Shown piece after piece: positions 38,693 to 49,278 of a DNA stretch of 64,000 nucleotides. Both the position numbers and the translations under genes were made by a program. Numbering within the stretch: position 1 is the first letter of the stretch; each line of letters opens with the position of its first letter. This stretch comes from Microbulbifer flavimaris (lineage in GTDB: Bacteria > Pseudomonadota > Gammaproteobacteria > Pseudomonadales > Cellvibrionaceae), in assembly GCF_001641755.2 (NCBI RefSeq), contig NZ_LRFG02000002.1, positions 1-64,000 on the forward strand. Direction: 5' to 3'. Below the pieces are notes generated by a model that worked only from the letters and a program-made list of their open reading frames with translations, searched no databases and was not told the DNA's origin.

Positions 38693-39005
38693 GACGTATT
38701 TCTCCCATCACAGCGAATTTTCGCTGGCCCAAACCCAAAAAGTGTTCCGAAACGAGGCGCCGCCGGCAAAGTGCCGGCGCCAAGAAACCCCAGAAATCAA
38801 GCGGATACAAATTCGCGCAATGTTAAAGAAAATGCCAATTTGATACAAGGAGAAGCCTGGGGGAACGTCGGTAAACCGGCGGCAAAATGGCGAGAAAGCG
38901 AACAGAACTGGCAGCGAGGCACCGCCCAGCCGACAGACTGCCTCCACTCTCGCACAAATAAAAAAGCCCGGCAGGTGCCGGGCTTTGCAAGCAGAGATAA
39001 GCAGA
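38693..39005. other. petA upstream region and rpsI downstream region
   Basis: This 313-base gap holds the rpsI terminator at 38961-38986 and must contain the petA promoter. An inverted repeat around 38757-38778 (GGCGCCGCCGGCAAAGTGCCGGCGCC) is a strong hairpin of unclear role. I see no gene. Confidence 0.6.
38961..38986 (-). terminator. Terminator of the rplM-rpsI operon
   Basis: A stem AAAGCCCGGCA (38963-38973) / TGCCGGGCTTT (38976-38986) lies 20 bases past the rpsI stop; read leftward it is followed by a T-rich run. Confidence 0.9.
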
Positions 39006-39398
39006 TCAACGCTTGGAGAACTGCGGCTTCTTGCGCGCCTTGCGCAGGCCGATCTTCTTACGCTCTACCGCGCGGGCGTCGCGGGTTACATAACCCTCGG
39101 CACGCAGCGGCTGGCGCAGCGCTTCGTCATACTGCATGAGGGCGCGGGTCAGGCCGTGACGGATAGCACCCGCCTGACCGAAGGAACCACCACCTTTGAC
39201 AGTGACGTTGATATCGAATTTTTCGACCATGTCGACCTTTTCCAGCGGCTGGCGCACGATCATGCGAGCCACTTCACGGCCGAAGTACTGGTCCAGACTG
39301 CGACCGTTCACAGTGATTTTGCCTTCACCCGCCTCGATAAATACGCGTGCGGTGGAGGTCTTGCGGCGGCCGGTACCGTAGTATTGAGTAGTTGCCAT
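39006..39398 (-). CDS. rpsI: 30S ribosomal protein S9
   Basis: The 130-residue product has the family features: [15 protein letters not shown] near the N-terminus, [14 protein letters not shown] in the middle, and the basic tail [17 protein letters not shown] that reaches the P-site tRNA. It follows rplM by 14 bases, the universal rplM-rpsI pair. Confidence 0.99.
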   Translation of the reverse strand: MATTQYYGTGRRKTSTARVFIEAGEGKITVNGRSLDQYFGREVARMIVRQPLEKVDMVEKFDINVTVKGGGSFGQAGAIRHGLTRALMQYDEALRQPLRAEGYVTRDARAVERKKIGLRKARKKPQFSKR

Positions 39399-39412
39399 CA
39401 GATTCTTCCCGT

Positions 39413-39841
39413 TTAGATCGCCAGTTCAGTCGGCTGCTGTGCCGCGTGAGGATGTTCGCTGCCGCTGTATACCTTCAGCTTCTTGAACATGGCACGACCC
39501 AACGGACCTTTCGGCAGCATGCCTTTAACGGCGCTTTGAACGGTGCGCTCGGGCGCTTTCTCGATCAGCTTTTCGAAGCTGATGGACTTGAGACCACCAG
39601 GGTAGCCGGAGTGGCTGTGGTAGATCTTGTCTTTGGCCTTGTTGCCGGTCACGCGGACCTTCTCAGCATTGATCACGATGACGTAATCGCCGGTGTCCAC
39701 GTGGGGCGTGTACTCAGGCTTGTGCTTGCCGCGCAGGCGGTGGGCGATCTCGGCGGAAATACGGCCGAGAGTCTTGTCCGCAGCGTCAACAATGAACCAG
39801 TCGCGTTTTACCGCTTCCGGCTTGGCACTGTATGTCTTCAT
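39413..39841 (-). CDS. rplM: 50S ribosomal protein L13
   Basis: The 142-residue L13 has the conserved [27 protein letters not shown] and [19 protein letters not shown] segments. It is the first gene of the operon. Its leader carries a hairpin (39861-39878), and a good promoter is visible at 39898-39926. In E. coli L13 represses translation of its own operon through the leader; whether this hairpin does so is inference. Confidence 0.99.
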   Translation of the reverse strand: MKTYSAKPEAVKRDWFIVDAADKTLGRISAEIAHRLRGKHKPEYTPHVDTGDYVIVINAEKVRVTGNKAKDKIYHSHSGYPGGLKSISFEKLIEKAPERTVQSAVKGMLPKGPLGRAMFKKLKVYSGSEHPHAAQQPTELAI

Positions 39842-39860
39842 GTTATAAACACCTGTATGT

Positions 39861-39878
39861 GGCCCCGGGAAAGGGGCC
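39861..39878 (-). promoter_or_regulatory. rplM: Leader hairpin upstream of rplM
   Basis: GGCCCC (39861-39866) and GGGGCC (39873-39878) form a perfect 6-bp stem with a 6-base loop, 20-37 bases upstream of the rplM start and inside the predicted transcript. It is a candidate L13 autoregulation site. Confidence 0.45.
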
Positions 39879-39897
39879 GTCCCACGAAAGAGCGCGG

Positions 39898-39926
39898 ATA
39901 GTACATAAGCGCCCCAGCCATTTCAA
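39898..39926 (-). promoter_or_regulatory. rplM: rplM-rpsI promoter
   Basis: On the minus strand TTGAAA (39926-39921) and TACTAT (39903-39898) are 17 bases apart, giving a leader of about 50 bases before rplM. Spacing is ideal for sigma-70. Confidence 0.75.
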
Positions 39927-39977
39927 GCAGTTTAGGCTCAATTTTCAACCAGTTGCCAGAGCGTCGCGCAACGCGCC

Positions 39978-41111
39978 TCAAGGCCTGTGCGGACGGGCCA
40001 GGTAGTCCCTGGACTGCATCTCCAGCAGGCGGCTCACCGTGCGCTGGAACTCAAACGACAGATGGCGAGCCTGATAGAGCTGCTCCGCCGGCACCTCGGC
40101 GGAAATGACCAGCTTGACGCAGCGGTCATAAAACTCATCCACCAGGTTAATGAAACGCCGGGCCTGGCTTTCCATGCGCCCATCGAACTGAGGCACGTTG
40201 GCCAGCAACACGCTGTGATACTCCCGGGCCAGCTCGATGTAGTCGTTCTGGGAGCGCGGGCCATCGCACAGCTCGGCAAACTCGAACCACGCCACATCAT
40301 CCGCCTCGCGCACGGCCGTGATAGTGCGCCCCTCAATCTCGAGCGCCACGTCTTCGTGTACTTCAGCCCCCTCGACGATAAGCGCGTTGAAGCTGCGCGC
40401 CAGGCTCAGGTCCGCCGCCTCATCCAGTGGCGAATGGTAAAGCTCGGCTTTCTCCAGGGCCCGCAGCCGGTAATCCACCCCGCCATCAACATTCACCACC
40501 TTGGTGTGCTGCTTCAACAGCTCGATGGCGGGCACGAAGCGGGCCCGCTGCAGTCCGTCCCGGTAGAGCCCGTCGGGGACGATATTGGAGGTCGCCACCA
40601 GCGTGACCCCGCGACGGAACAGCGCGTCCAACAGGTTGGCAAGAATCATGGCATCGGTGATATCCGACACAAAGAACTCATCGAAGCAGAGAACCCGGGC
40701 CCTGCCGGCAATGCGGTCTGCCACCTGCTCCAGCGGGTTTTTCTCCCCCGCCAGGCCCTTGAGCTCCTTGTGCACCTCCCGCATAAAGCGGTGAAAGTGG
40801 GTGCGGTGCTTCTCCTCAAAGGGGAGGGACTCATAGAAGGCGTCCATCAGGTAGGTCTTGCCCCGGCCTACCCCGCCCCAGAAGTAGAGCCCCCGCTCCG
40901 GCTCGGGCGCGCCACGCCAGAGAGTGCGCAGGCGGCCCCAGACTCCCGCATCGGAACCGCTCCGGAGCAGGCGCTGATATAGGTCCTCCAGTTCTGCGAC
41001 GGCCGCCTCCTGGGACGGATCGGCAACAAAATCGGGGCGCTGTAAATCGCGCTGGTAGCGCTGCATGGGCGACAGAGGTGAATGCATGGCTGGAGCTATG
41101 AACTGAGTCAC
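39978..41111 (-). CDS. zapE: Cell division AFG1-like ATPase ZapE
   Basis: ZapE is an AAA-type ATPase that destabilises FtsZ polymers during constriction. The 377-residue product has Walker A GGVGRGKT (79-86), Walker B LCFDEFFVSDI with the AFG1-specific DI motif, and the LVATSN sensor segment. The start is uncertain: a GTG at 41111 gives the length used here, while ATGs at 41087 and 41066 would begin closer to the conserved MQRYQRDLQRP. Neither has a good Shine-Dalgarno sequence. It is divergent from zapG. Confidence 0.96.
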   Translation of the reverse strand: MTQFIAPAMHSPLSPMQRYQRDLQRPDFVADPSQEAAVAELEDLYQRLLRSGSDAGVWGRLRTLWRGAPEPERGLYFWGGVGRGKTYLMDAFYESLPFEEKHRTHFHRFMREVHKELKGLAGEKNPLEQVADRIAGRARVLCFDEFFVSDITDAMILANLLDALFRRGVTLVATSNIVPDGLYRDGLQRARFVPAIELLKQHTKVVNVDGGVDYRLRALEKAELYHSPLDEAADLSLARSFNALIVEGAEVHEDVALEIEGRTITAVREADDVAWFEFAELCDGPRSQNDYIELAREYHSVLLANVPQFDGRMESQARRFINLVDEFYDRCVKLVISAEVPAEQLYQARHLSFEFQRTVSRLLEMQSRDYLARPHRP

Positions 41112-41263
41112 TGATACTGGTGAAGGGAGCGCACTCTACCAAATCTGCCGCGAATCCGCCTAGCGTCGCCCAGCAGTACTAATGACAGGGCCCATTGGCC
41201 CTGCGCTCGGGAGAAATGGCCACCCTTTTTGCTCCCCCGGCCGTTCATGGCGCGGAGATGACG

Positions 41264-41269
41264 TATAAT
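41264..41269 (+). promoter_or_regulatory. zapG: Probable -10 box of the zapG promoter
   Basis: A consensus TATAAT lies 53 bases before the zapG GTG start. No good -35 box is visible at 16-18 bases. Confidence 0.5.
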
Positions 41270-41322
41270 GGGGGCGTCGTCAGGGACGGCGAGTGAACTG
41301 TCAACCTTGAGGAGAAGTCTTC

Positions 41323-41781
41323 GTGCACTCAACATCGGTTTTAATTTTGGTAGGCATCCTCGGCGTAGCGCTGGGCGCCCTGCTTGCGTTCCTGGCCGTG
41401 CGCGGCCGCTCCGGCGTGGATCGCACCCAGGAGCTGGAAGCGCGCCTGCACGAGGCCAACAAAAAGCTGGAGGACTTCCAGCTGCAGGTCAACGAGCACT
41501 TCGACCAGACATCACAACTGGTCCACAACCTGACCGAGAGCTACCGGGAAGTACACGAATATCTGGCCAACAGCGCCATGCGCCTGTCCAGCCAGGACAT
41601 TGGCCGCCAGATGCTGGAGGCGGGTAGTGGCAAACTGAGCGACAACGACGAGAGCCTGAAAGGGGTCATCCCGCCCCGCGACTGGGCACCGAAGGAGCCC
41701 GGCGCCAAGGGTACCCTGGCAGAGGACTTCGGCCTGGAAAAGGAACCCCTGGAGAACCCGGAGACGGCGACAAACCGTTAA
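41323..41781 (+). CDS. zapG: YhcB/ZapG family (DUF1043) membrane protein
   Basis: The 152-residue product has one N-terminal helix (about 6-27) and a cytoplasmic coiled coil (about 34-75). The conserved segment DFQLQVNEHFDQTSQLVHNLTESYREVHEYLANSA identifies DUF1043. Members affect cell division and envelope synthesis in E. coli, where the protein is called YhcB, ZapG or LapD. The GTG start has GAGGAG 10 bases upstream. Its position between zapE and degS is conserved across gammaproteobacteria. Confidence 0.93.
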   Translation: MHSTSVLILVGILGVALGALLAFLAVRGRSGVDRTQELEARLHEANKKLEDFQLQVNEHFDQTSQLVHNLTESYREVHEYLANSAMRLSSQDIGRQMLEAGSGKLSDNDESLKGVIPPRDWAPKEPGAKGTLAEDFGLEKEPLENPETATNR

Positions 41782-41832
41782 TGCCTGGCGCATTTTCCGC
41801 CATAGCGAAATGAACTGGCGGTTTCAGCAAAT

Positions 41833-41861
41833 AAAAAGGGCGGGTTCAACCCGCCCTTTTT
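41833..41861. terminator. Bidirectional terminator between zapG and sat
   Basis: AAAAAGGGCGGG (41833-41844) pairs with CCCGCCCTTTTT (41850-41861) around a short loop. It lies between convergent genes and has A/T runs suited to both directions. Confidence 0.93.
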
Positions 41862-41870
41862 CGTGCCCGC

Positions 41871-43061
41871 TCACAGGCTCTGGTAGTAATCCATCAGAAT
41901 CTGCGCCACTTCCGGACGGGAGAACTCCTGCGGCGGCGCGATACCGTCACCGAGCATCTCCCGCACCTTGGTGCCGGACAGCAGGATAAAGTCCTCTTTG
42001 GTGTGGTCCGGCACATCCCGCATCATCACCACTTTGTTGAGCTTCTTTGAATAGGCCGTGTGGTCTGCGCGGAAGATCTCGATCTCCAGCGCGCCTTCCG
42101 GAACCTGCTGGTCGAAGATGGTCTGGGCATCAAAGGCGCCGTAGTAATCACCAACGCCAGCGTGGTCACGTCCCACGATCAGGTGGCTGCAGCCACAGTT
42201 CTGGCGGAACACCGCATGCAGGACTGCCTCGCGCGGTCCGGCGTAGAGCATGTCGAAACCGTAGCCAGTCACCATAACGGTGTTGGCAGGGAAGTAGAGC
42301 TCGACCATCTTGCGAATAGAGGCATCGCGCACGGTGGCGGGAATGTCACCCGGCTTCAGCTTGCCGAGCAGCATGTGAATCAGCACACCATCGGCATCCA
42401 CGTCCTCGAGCGCCATTTTGCACAGCTCCTCGTGAGCGCGGTGCATGGGGTTGCGGGTCTGAAAAGCCACCACTTTGTTCCAGCCACGCTCGACGAATTC
42501 GTTGCGGATCTCCACGGCCGTGCGGAAAGTATCCGGGAAGTCGCTCTGGAAGTAGCTAAAGTTCAGCACTTCGATGGAGCCGGAGAGCAGCTTGCGGCCG
42601 GCGGACTTGAAGGTCGCAACACCCGGGTGCTTGTCGTCCACGGTGCCGAAGATGTGCTCCGCCATGGTGTTGATCTGCTCATCGGCCACCGTTTCGATGG
42701 CTGCCACGTCCATGATCGCCAGAACCGGATTGCCCTCGACATTGGGGTCGCGCAGGGCGATACGGGAGGCCCCCTCGATCGCACTCACGTCCTCGACCAT
42801 GTTCAGGACCGGCACCGGCCAGAAGAGGCCATCCACGGTACGCAGGGTTTCCGCCACACTCATGGCATCCGCCAGGTTCATGTAGCCGTGCAGGGGGTTG
42901 AAGTAACCCGCCCCCAGCATCACCGCGTTGGCGGCCGCGGCGGAACTGATCACGATAGACGGCAGGGACTCCGCCTCGTGCATCAATTCATGGTGTCGCT
43001 CGCTATCGTAAACAAACCGGGGCTGCAGCTGAGCGCTGCCGTGGGGCCGAACCAGGGACAT
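41871..43061 (-). CDS. sat: Sulfate adenylyltransferase, homomeric Sat type
   Basis: ATP sulfurylase activates sulfate to APS. The 396-residue product belongs to the single-subunit Sat/MET3-like family, unrelated to the CysDN heterodimer of E. coli. The nucleotide motif QTRNPMHRAHE is at 201-211, followed by MVTGYGFDMLYAGPREAVLHAVFRQN and the GRDHAGVGDYYGAFDAQ loop. No APS kinase domain is fused. I chose the ATG at 43061, which has GGAGA 6 bases upstream; an in-frame ATG at 43133 lies upstream of the promoter-like box. No aprAB, cysC or cysH gene is adjacent, so the direction (assimilation or sulfite oxidation) is not settled. Confidence 0.95.
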   Translation of the reverse strand: MSLVRPHGSAQLQPRFVYDSERHHELMHEAESLPSIVISSAAAANAVMLGAGYFNPLHGYMNLADAMSVAETLRTVDGLFWPVPVLNMVEDVSAIEGASRIALRDPNVEGNPVLAIMDVAAIETVADEQINTMAEHIFGTVDDKHPGVATFKSAGRKLLSGSIEVLNFSYFQSDFPDTFRTAVEIRNEFVERGWNKVVAFQTRNPMHRAHEELCKMALEDVDADGVLIHMLLGKLKPGDIPATVRDASIRKMVELYFPANTVMVTGYGFDMLYAGPREAVLHAVFRQNCGCSHLIVGRDHAGVGDYYGAFDAQTIFDQQVPEGALEIEIFRADHTAYSKKLNKVVMMRDVPDHTKEDFILLSGTKVREMLGDGIAPPQEFSRPEVAQILMDYYQSL

Positions 43062-43112
43062 AAGGGTCTCCAAATCAAGAAAGACGAGTGTGTTGGAATT
43101 TTTGGACCCGCC

Positions 43113-43140
43113 ATTATACGGATCTGGCGCCAATCACCAA
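43113..43140 (-). promoter_or_regulatory. sat: sat promoter
   Basis: On the minus strand TTGGTG (43140-43135) and a perfect TATAAT (43118-43113) are 16 bases apart, 52 bases before the sat ATG. It lies back to back with the degS promoter. Confidence 0.65.
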
Positions 43141-43155
43141 CGGGGGCGGCCCATG

Positions 43156-43161
43156 TATAAT
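43156..43161 (+). promoter_or_regulatory. degS: Probable -10 box of the degS promoter
   Basis: A perfect TATAAT lies 24 bases before the GTG start of degS and 37 bases from the opposite-facing sat -10 box. No strong -35 box is seen. Confidence 0.55.
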
Positions 43162-43185
43162 GGCGGCCAAATCAAGGAGCTCCGA

Positions 43186-44328
43186 GTGTCCCTACAACGT
43201 TTCCTGCATGACTGGGCCGCCCCTGCCGCGATCGGGCTGGTACTGGCGGCCGCGATTCTGTCCCTGTTTCCGCAGTTGCGTGGCGACATCCGCCCCGCCT
43301 CGGACGACGAGTGGCGGGGCCCCGTCTCGTACTCCGCCGCCGTCCAGAAAGCGGCGCCGGCAGTGGTCAATATCTACAGCCGGATCCCCCTGTCCAGCCA
43401 TCCCCAGGCCAACAACCCCTTTTTTCGCCTGCTTCTGGAGCGGATGGATCCGCAACAGCGCCAGCGCATGGAGTCCAACCTGGGCTCAGGGGTGATCGTC
43501 AGTGACGAGGGTTACATCCTCACCAACCACCATGTGATCGATCAGGCGGACGCCATCGTGGTGTTACTTCCCGACGGCCGGGAGGCCCTGGCCGAACTGG
43601 TGGGCAGCGATGCTGATTTCGACCTGGCAGTCCTCCGTGTGGACCTGCCGCGGCTGACGGCAATCGAAGTGGGTGAACCCCAGCGCGCGGAAGTGGGGGA
43701 CGTAGTGCTGGCAATCGGCAACCCTCTCGGCGTCGGGCAGTCGGTGACCCAGGGCATCATCAGTGCAACCGGCGACCGGGCACTCAACCTTGGTGCCGGC
43801 GGCATCGGCGGCTATTTGCAGGACTTCCTGCAGACCGATGCCGCCATCAACCCCGGTAATTCCGGTGGCGCCCTGGTCGATGTCCACGGCCGACTGCTGG
43901 GCATCAACACCACCGAACTTAGTGGGAGCAACTATGCGGGCGGTGTCGGCTTCGCCATTCCGGCCAATATCGCTTTCAAAGTGATGCAGGACATTATCGA
44001 GTACGGACGCGTGGTACCGGGCTGGCTCGGTATCGAGGCCCAGGCGGTCAACCCGCAACTGGCACGGGCCTTTGACCTGGGCTCCAGCAACGGCGTCATC
44101 GTCACCGCCATCTACAACCAGGGACCGGCCCACCAAGCTGGCCTGCAGCCCGGTGACGTGATCACCCACATCGATGGCCTGCCGATCAATGATGGCAAAC
44201 GTGGCGTTGCCGCCATGGCCACCCTGCGGCCCGGGGACACGGTGGCAATCACTTATATCCGCGAGGGGGAGTCACGTACGGTAACCGCGACTGTCTCGGA
44301 AGAACCCAAACCACAGCCCGGTAATTGA
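43186..44328 (+). CDS. degS: Site-1 regulatory protease DegS/AlgW
   Basis: DegS (AlgW in Pseudomonas) is an inner-membrane-anchored trimeric serine protease that senses unfolded porins and cuts the anti-sigma factor RseA/MucA. The 380-residue product has one N-terminal helix (about 12-30) and a trypsin-like domain. The catalytic triad is H116 (TNHHV), D146 and S226 (GNSGG). A single PDZ domain follows (about 280-372). One PDZ domain and a membrane anchor distinguish it from DegP. The GTG at 43186 has AAGGAG 6 bases upstream; ATGs at 43090 and 43153 lie within or before the promoter region. Which name applies (degS or algW) is a matter of lineage. Confidence 0.94.
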   Translation: MSLQRFLHDWAAPAAIGLVLAAAILSLFPQLRGDIRPASDDEWRGPVSYSAAVQKAAPAVVNIYSRIPLSSHPQANNPFFRLLLERMDPQQRQRMESNLGSGVIVSDEGYILTNHHVIDQADAIVVLLPDGREALAELVGSDADFDLAVLRVDLPRLTAIEVGEPQRAEVGDVVLAIGNPLGVGQSVTQGIISATGDRALNLGAGGIGGYLQDFLQTDAAINPGNSGGALVDVHGRLLGINTTELSGSNYAGGVGFAIPANIAFKVMQDIIEYGRVVPGWLGIEAQAVNPQLARAFDLGSSNGVIVTAIYNQGPAHQAGLQPGDVITHIDGLPINDGKRGVAAMATLRPGDTVAITYIREGESRTVTATVSEEPKPQPGN

Positions 44329-44338
44329 CGGAGAGAAC

Positions 44339-44773
44339 ATGCGCAAACTGCTCACCATCCTGCTCTTTGTGATCACCCCCCTGGTTACAGCGGCTGATTC
44401 AGACGACAGGGCAGAACTGCATTCTCTTCTGGAGAGATTTCTGGCTGGCGCAGCTGCGGACGCAGCCATCCACCGGCGTTTCTGGGCAGACGACCTGATC
44501 TACACCAGTTCTGCGGGACAGCGTTTCGGCAAGGAAAAAATCATGCAGGGCCTGGAACAGGCCAGCGGGGAACCGGTGACAACCAGCTACAGCGCGGAAG
44601 ATGTGGATATCCGCCTGTTCGGTGATACCGCGGTGATCGCTTTTCAACTGGTTGGGGAGGACACCGCCGGCGGCCAACCCAAGATCAGCCGCTATTACAA
44701 TACCGGCACCTTCGTGAAACGGGATGGCGAGTGGCGAGCCGTTGCCTGGCAGGCAACGCGAATTCCCGACTGA
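44339..44773 (+). CDS. Secreted NTF2-like (SnoaL/DUF4440) protein
   Basis: The 144-residue product has a signal peptide (about 1-18) followed by a nuclear-transport-factor-2-like cone fold. Typical features are the FWADDLIYTSSAGQRFGKEKI segment and the late strand YNTGTFVKRDGEWRAVAWQATRI. The fold serves many enzymes and binding proteins, so function is open. It lies 10 bases after degS and is probably cotranscribed. The 44774-44944 gap beyond it shows no gene or terminator. Confidence 0.85.
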   Translation: MRKLLTILLFVITPLVTAADSDDRAELHSLLERFLAGAAADAAIHRRFWADDLIYTSSAGQRFGKEKIMQGLEQASGEPVTTSYSAEDVDIRLFGDTAVIAFQLVGEDTAGGQPKISRYYNTGTFVKRDGEWRAVAWQATRIPD

Positions 44774-44944
44774 TCCGGGCTTCTCCGGCGAAGCCTCTCA
44801 CGTAAACCCGGGCGCCCCGGGGATGACTCCCGCCAGCACCGGTACACTGCGGCTCAACTGAAACGCCCGCGCCGGTGGCGGTACCGGGTGGCCGCGCCGC
44901 CCACCGGACTCAGCGCGTCCCCAGCATAAAGCCATTCCCAGAAC

Positions 44945-46249
44945 TTACTTGCCCCGCACCCGGTATTCCGCCGAGCGCGCGTGCGCTTCCAACCCTTCAC
45001 CCCGCGCGAGAGTGGCCGCCACCTGCCCCAGCTGGTCCGCCCCCTCCGGGGAGCAATGGATAATCGAGCTGCGCTTCTGGAAGTCGTAAACACCAAGCGG
45101 CGACGAAAAACGGGCGGTGCCGCTCGTAGGCAGCACGTGATTGGGGCCAGCGCAATAGTCACCCAGCGCTTCGGCTGTATAACGGCCCAGGAAAATGGCA
45201 CCGGCGTTGCGAATCATCGGCAGGTACTGTTCCGGCTCGTCCACTGACACCTCGAGGTGCTCGGGCGCAATGCGGTTGGAAATGGCAATGGCCGACTCAA
45301 TGGAATCGACCGCAACCAGGGCGCCGCGCTCAGCCAGGGAAGTCGCGGCGATATCGCGCCGGGGCAGCTGTTCCAGCAGTTTTTCAAGGGAGCGCTCCAC
45401 AGCATCGAGGAAATCCTGGTCGGGGCTGACCAGGATCGATTGCGCCTGCTCATCGTGCTCCGCCTGCGAGAGCAGATCCATTGCGATCCAGTCGGGATCG
45501 GTTTTGCCGTCGCAGATGACCAGGATCTCCGATGGCCCCGCAATCATGTCGATGGCAACCTGGCCAAACACGGCACGCTTGGCCGAAGCGACAAAGATGT
45601 TGCCCGGGCCGACGATCTTGTCCACTTTTGGCACTGTGTCGGTACCATACGCCAGTGCAGCCACCGCCTGGGCGCCACCGATGGTGAACAATCGGTCCAC
45701 TCCCGCAATGGCGGCAGCTGCCAGCACCAGGTCACTCACCTGGTTGTCCGGCGCCGGCACCACCATAATGACCTCTTCCACACCGGCCACTTTGGCAGGA
45801 ACGGCGTTCATTAGCACCGAAGAGGGATAACTCGCCTTCCCCCCCGGTACGTAGATGCCGACCCGCTGCATGGGAGTAATCTGCTGGCCCAATACCGTGC
45901 CATCCGCTTCACGATACTGCCACGACTCCTGCCGCTGGTGATTGTGATAGTTGCGCACACGTTCGGCTGCAGACTCCAGTGCGCGCCGGGCCTCGGGCTC
46001 TACCCGTGCCAGGGCGGCCTGCAGTTCATCCGCCGACAGGGTGAAGTCAGCGGCAGACCGCAGCTGGCGACGATCAAACTGGTTGGTGTAGCCGATAACG
46101 GCGGCGTCCCCGCCCCGGCGGACCTCATGCAGAATCTCTGCAACCGTTTCCTCGACGCGGCGATCCGCCACGGATTCCCAGGCCAATAACATTTCCAGCT
46201 GGGCATCGAAATCCGGGGCGAGACTGTCTAACTGGCGAATCACGGCCAT
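44945..46249 (-). CDS. hisD: Histidinol dehydrogenase
   Basis: HisD performs the last two steps of histidine synthesis, oxidising histidinol to histidine with two NAD and a catalytic zinc. The 434-residue protein has the conserved [24 protein letters not shown] segment, the metal-ligand region [12 protein letters not shown], the glycine-rich [10 protein letters not shown] loop, and EHLEV. It follows hisG by 52 bases. Confidence 0.98.
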   Translation of the reverse strand: MAVIRQLDSLAPDFDAQLEMLLAWESVADRRVEETVAEILHEVRRGGDAAVIGYTNQFDRRQLRSAADFTLSADELQAALARVEPEARRALESAAERVRNYHNHQRQESWQYREADGTVLGQQITPMQRVGIYVPGGKASYPSSVLMNAVPAKVAGVEEVIMVVPAPDNQVSDLVLAAAAIAGVDRLFTIGGAQAVAALAYGTDTVPKVDKIVGPGNIFVASAKRAVFGQVAIDMIAGPSEILVICDGKTDPDWIAMDLLSQAEHDEQAQSILVSPDQDFLDAVERSLEKLLEQLPRRDIAATSLAERGALVAVDSIESAIAISNRIAPEHLEVSVDEPEQYLPMIRNAGAIFLGRYTAEALGDYCAGPNHVLPTSGTARFSSPLGVYDFQKRSSIIHCSPEGADQLGQVAATLARGEGLEAHARSAEYRVRGK

Positions 46250-46301
46250 GGTATTGACCTGCTCCTGCTTATTTCTCTCTGCTGGGGCGCGGCGGATAGC
46301 G

Positions 46302-46943
46302 CTATCCGGCCACGGATTCTGAACCGACAGCGGCGGAAAGCTTGTCGATCAATGTCCGGATCGGCTGGTATTTCATCTTCATCGAGGCTTTGTTGACGAT
46401 CAGGCGGCTGCTGATCTGGGCGATGGTATCCCGCGCTTCGAGGCCGTTGGCCTTCAGGGTGTTTCCCGTATCCACGATATCGACGATTTCATCCGCCAGA
46501 TCCATCAGTGGGGCCAACTCCATGGCGCCGTAGAGCTTGATAATGTCAGCCTGGCGCCCCTGGGCGGCATAGTAGCGCCGGGCGCTCTCGACGAACTTGG
46601 TAGCCACCTTGATTCGACCGCGGGGCAGTTCCGCTCCGCGGATACCGGCAGTCATCAGCCGGCAGCGGGCAATACCCAGATCCAGCGGCTCGTAGATGCC
46701 GTCGGTGCGATGCTCCAGCAGGGTATCCTTCCCGGCCACCCCCAGGTCAGCAGCGCCGTGCTGGACATAGGTCGGCACATCGGACCCGCGCAACAGCAGC
46801 AGCCGCACCCCCTCCTGGTTGGTGGGGAAAATCAGTTTGCGACTGCTGGCAATATCCTCTGCCGGCTCAAGCCCGGCAGCGGCGAGCAACGGCAGGGTTT
46901 CCTTGAGGATTCTCCCCTTGGTCAGGGCGATAGTGATCTGCAT
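46302..46943 (-). CDS. hisG: ATP phosphoribosyltransferase, short form HisG
   Basis: HisG starts histidine biosynthesis by joining ATP and PRPP. At 213 residues this is the short form, which lacks the C-terminal regulatory domain and works as a hetero-octamer with HisZ; no hisZ gene lies in this window. Motifs include the N-terminal [12 protein letters not shown], the PRPP-binding [17 protein letters not shown], and the [10 protein letters not shown] segment. The gap to murA carries a 7-bp hairpin (46971-46991) without a T-run. Confidence 0.97.
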   Translation of the reverse strand: MQITIALTKGRILKETLPLLAAAGLEPAEDIASSRKLIFPTNQEGVRLLLLRGSDVPTYVQHGAADLGVAGKDTLLEHRTDGIYEPLDLGIARCRLMTAGIRGAELPRGRIKVATKFVESARRYYAAQGRQADIIKLYGAMELAPLMDLADEIVDIVDTGNTLKANGLEARDTIAQISSRLIVNKASMKMKYQPIRTLIDKLSAAVGSESVAG

Positions 46944-47029
46944 GGCACTTATATTTTGTTGTCACTTTCACCGCGTGAGCGAGCCACGCGGCGTTTAAAA
47001 GCACTGCGGGTGAATTGACGCCAGCCCGC

Positions 47030-48537
<1,508 letters not shown>

Positions 48538-48627
48538 AGGCGGGGAATTACAGAGTTGAGTTGCAAAAGAGCGCGGCAGTTTACTGGAAACCGCCAGTCC
48601 GCGCAGCCGCACGGACTGGCGCAGCGC

Positions 48628-49278
48628 TTAGCTGACCTGATCCGCGACCTGATCTGCGGACCAGTTCGCAATCACCTTATCGATATCACCATGGGTCTGC
48701 ATGGCCTGGGCGAACTGGCTGCGGAAGGTCTTGCCGAGATTCACGCCATTCAGGATGACATTGATCAGCTTCCACTGGCCGGCACGGTTGCGCACGAGGG
48801 TATAGGAAACCTTGGTGATACCCTCCTGACTGCGCACCTCCTGAAGCACGTTCACGCGGTTGCTTTTCGGAGTGGAACCCGGGTTGACCACTCGCACATC
48901 CATCTCGCCAAAGCTCGCCACGCCCCGGGCAAAAGTGGCCACCAGGTCACGACGGAAGGTGCTGGCAAAGCGGGACTGCTGGGCCGCCGAGGCCTGCTTG
49001 GCATAGCGCCCCATCACACCGCGGGCGATGAAATCGAAATCCACCACCGGTTCCAGCACGTTGTCCACGGCACTGTAATAGCGCTGCGGATCAGAATTCA
49101 GATACTGTGAGTTGGAGCGAATCACCCCCAACAGACTCTGGGATACACCCTCGATCACGGTGTAAGGGTTTTGGGCCGCGCTCGCTGCCGGCGCCCAGAA
49201 AGAAAGGAGCAGCGTGCAGAGAACCCCCTGCAGCCACAGGGCCAGCGGGTTGCGGCCAGTTTCAGAAAGTGCGTTCAC
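48628..49278 (-). CDS. mlaC: Phospholipid-binding protein MlaC (Ttg2D)
   Basis: MlaC is the periplasmic shuttle of the Mla pathway, which moves phospholipids between the outer membrane and the MlaFEDB transporter. The 216-residue product has a signal peptide ending PAASAA and the MlaC domain with DFDFIARGVMGRYA and the C-terminal GQWKLINVILNGVNLGKTFRSQF. The GTG at 49278 has GGGAGA 7 bases upstream; an ATG at 49383 would put 35 residues before the signal peptide. The other mla genes, normally just upstream, are missing here. Confidence 0.95.
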   Translation of the reverse strand: MNALSETGRNPLALWLQGVLCTLLLSFWAPAASAAQNPYTVIEGVSQSLLGVIRSNSQYLNSDPQRYYSAVDNVLEPVVDFDFIARGVMGRYAKQASAAQQSRFASTFRRDLVATFARGVASFGEMDVRVVNPGSTPKSNRVNVLQEVRSQEGITKVSYTLVRNRAGQWKLINVILNGVNLGKTFRSQFAQAMQTHGDIDKVIANWSADQVADQVS

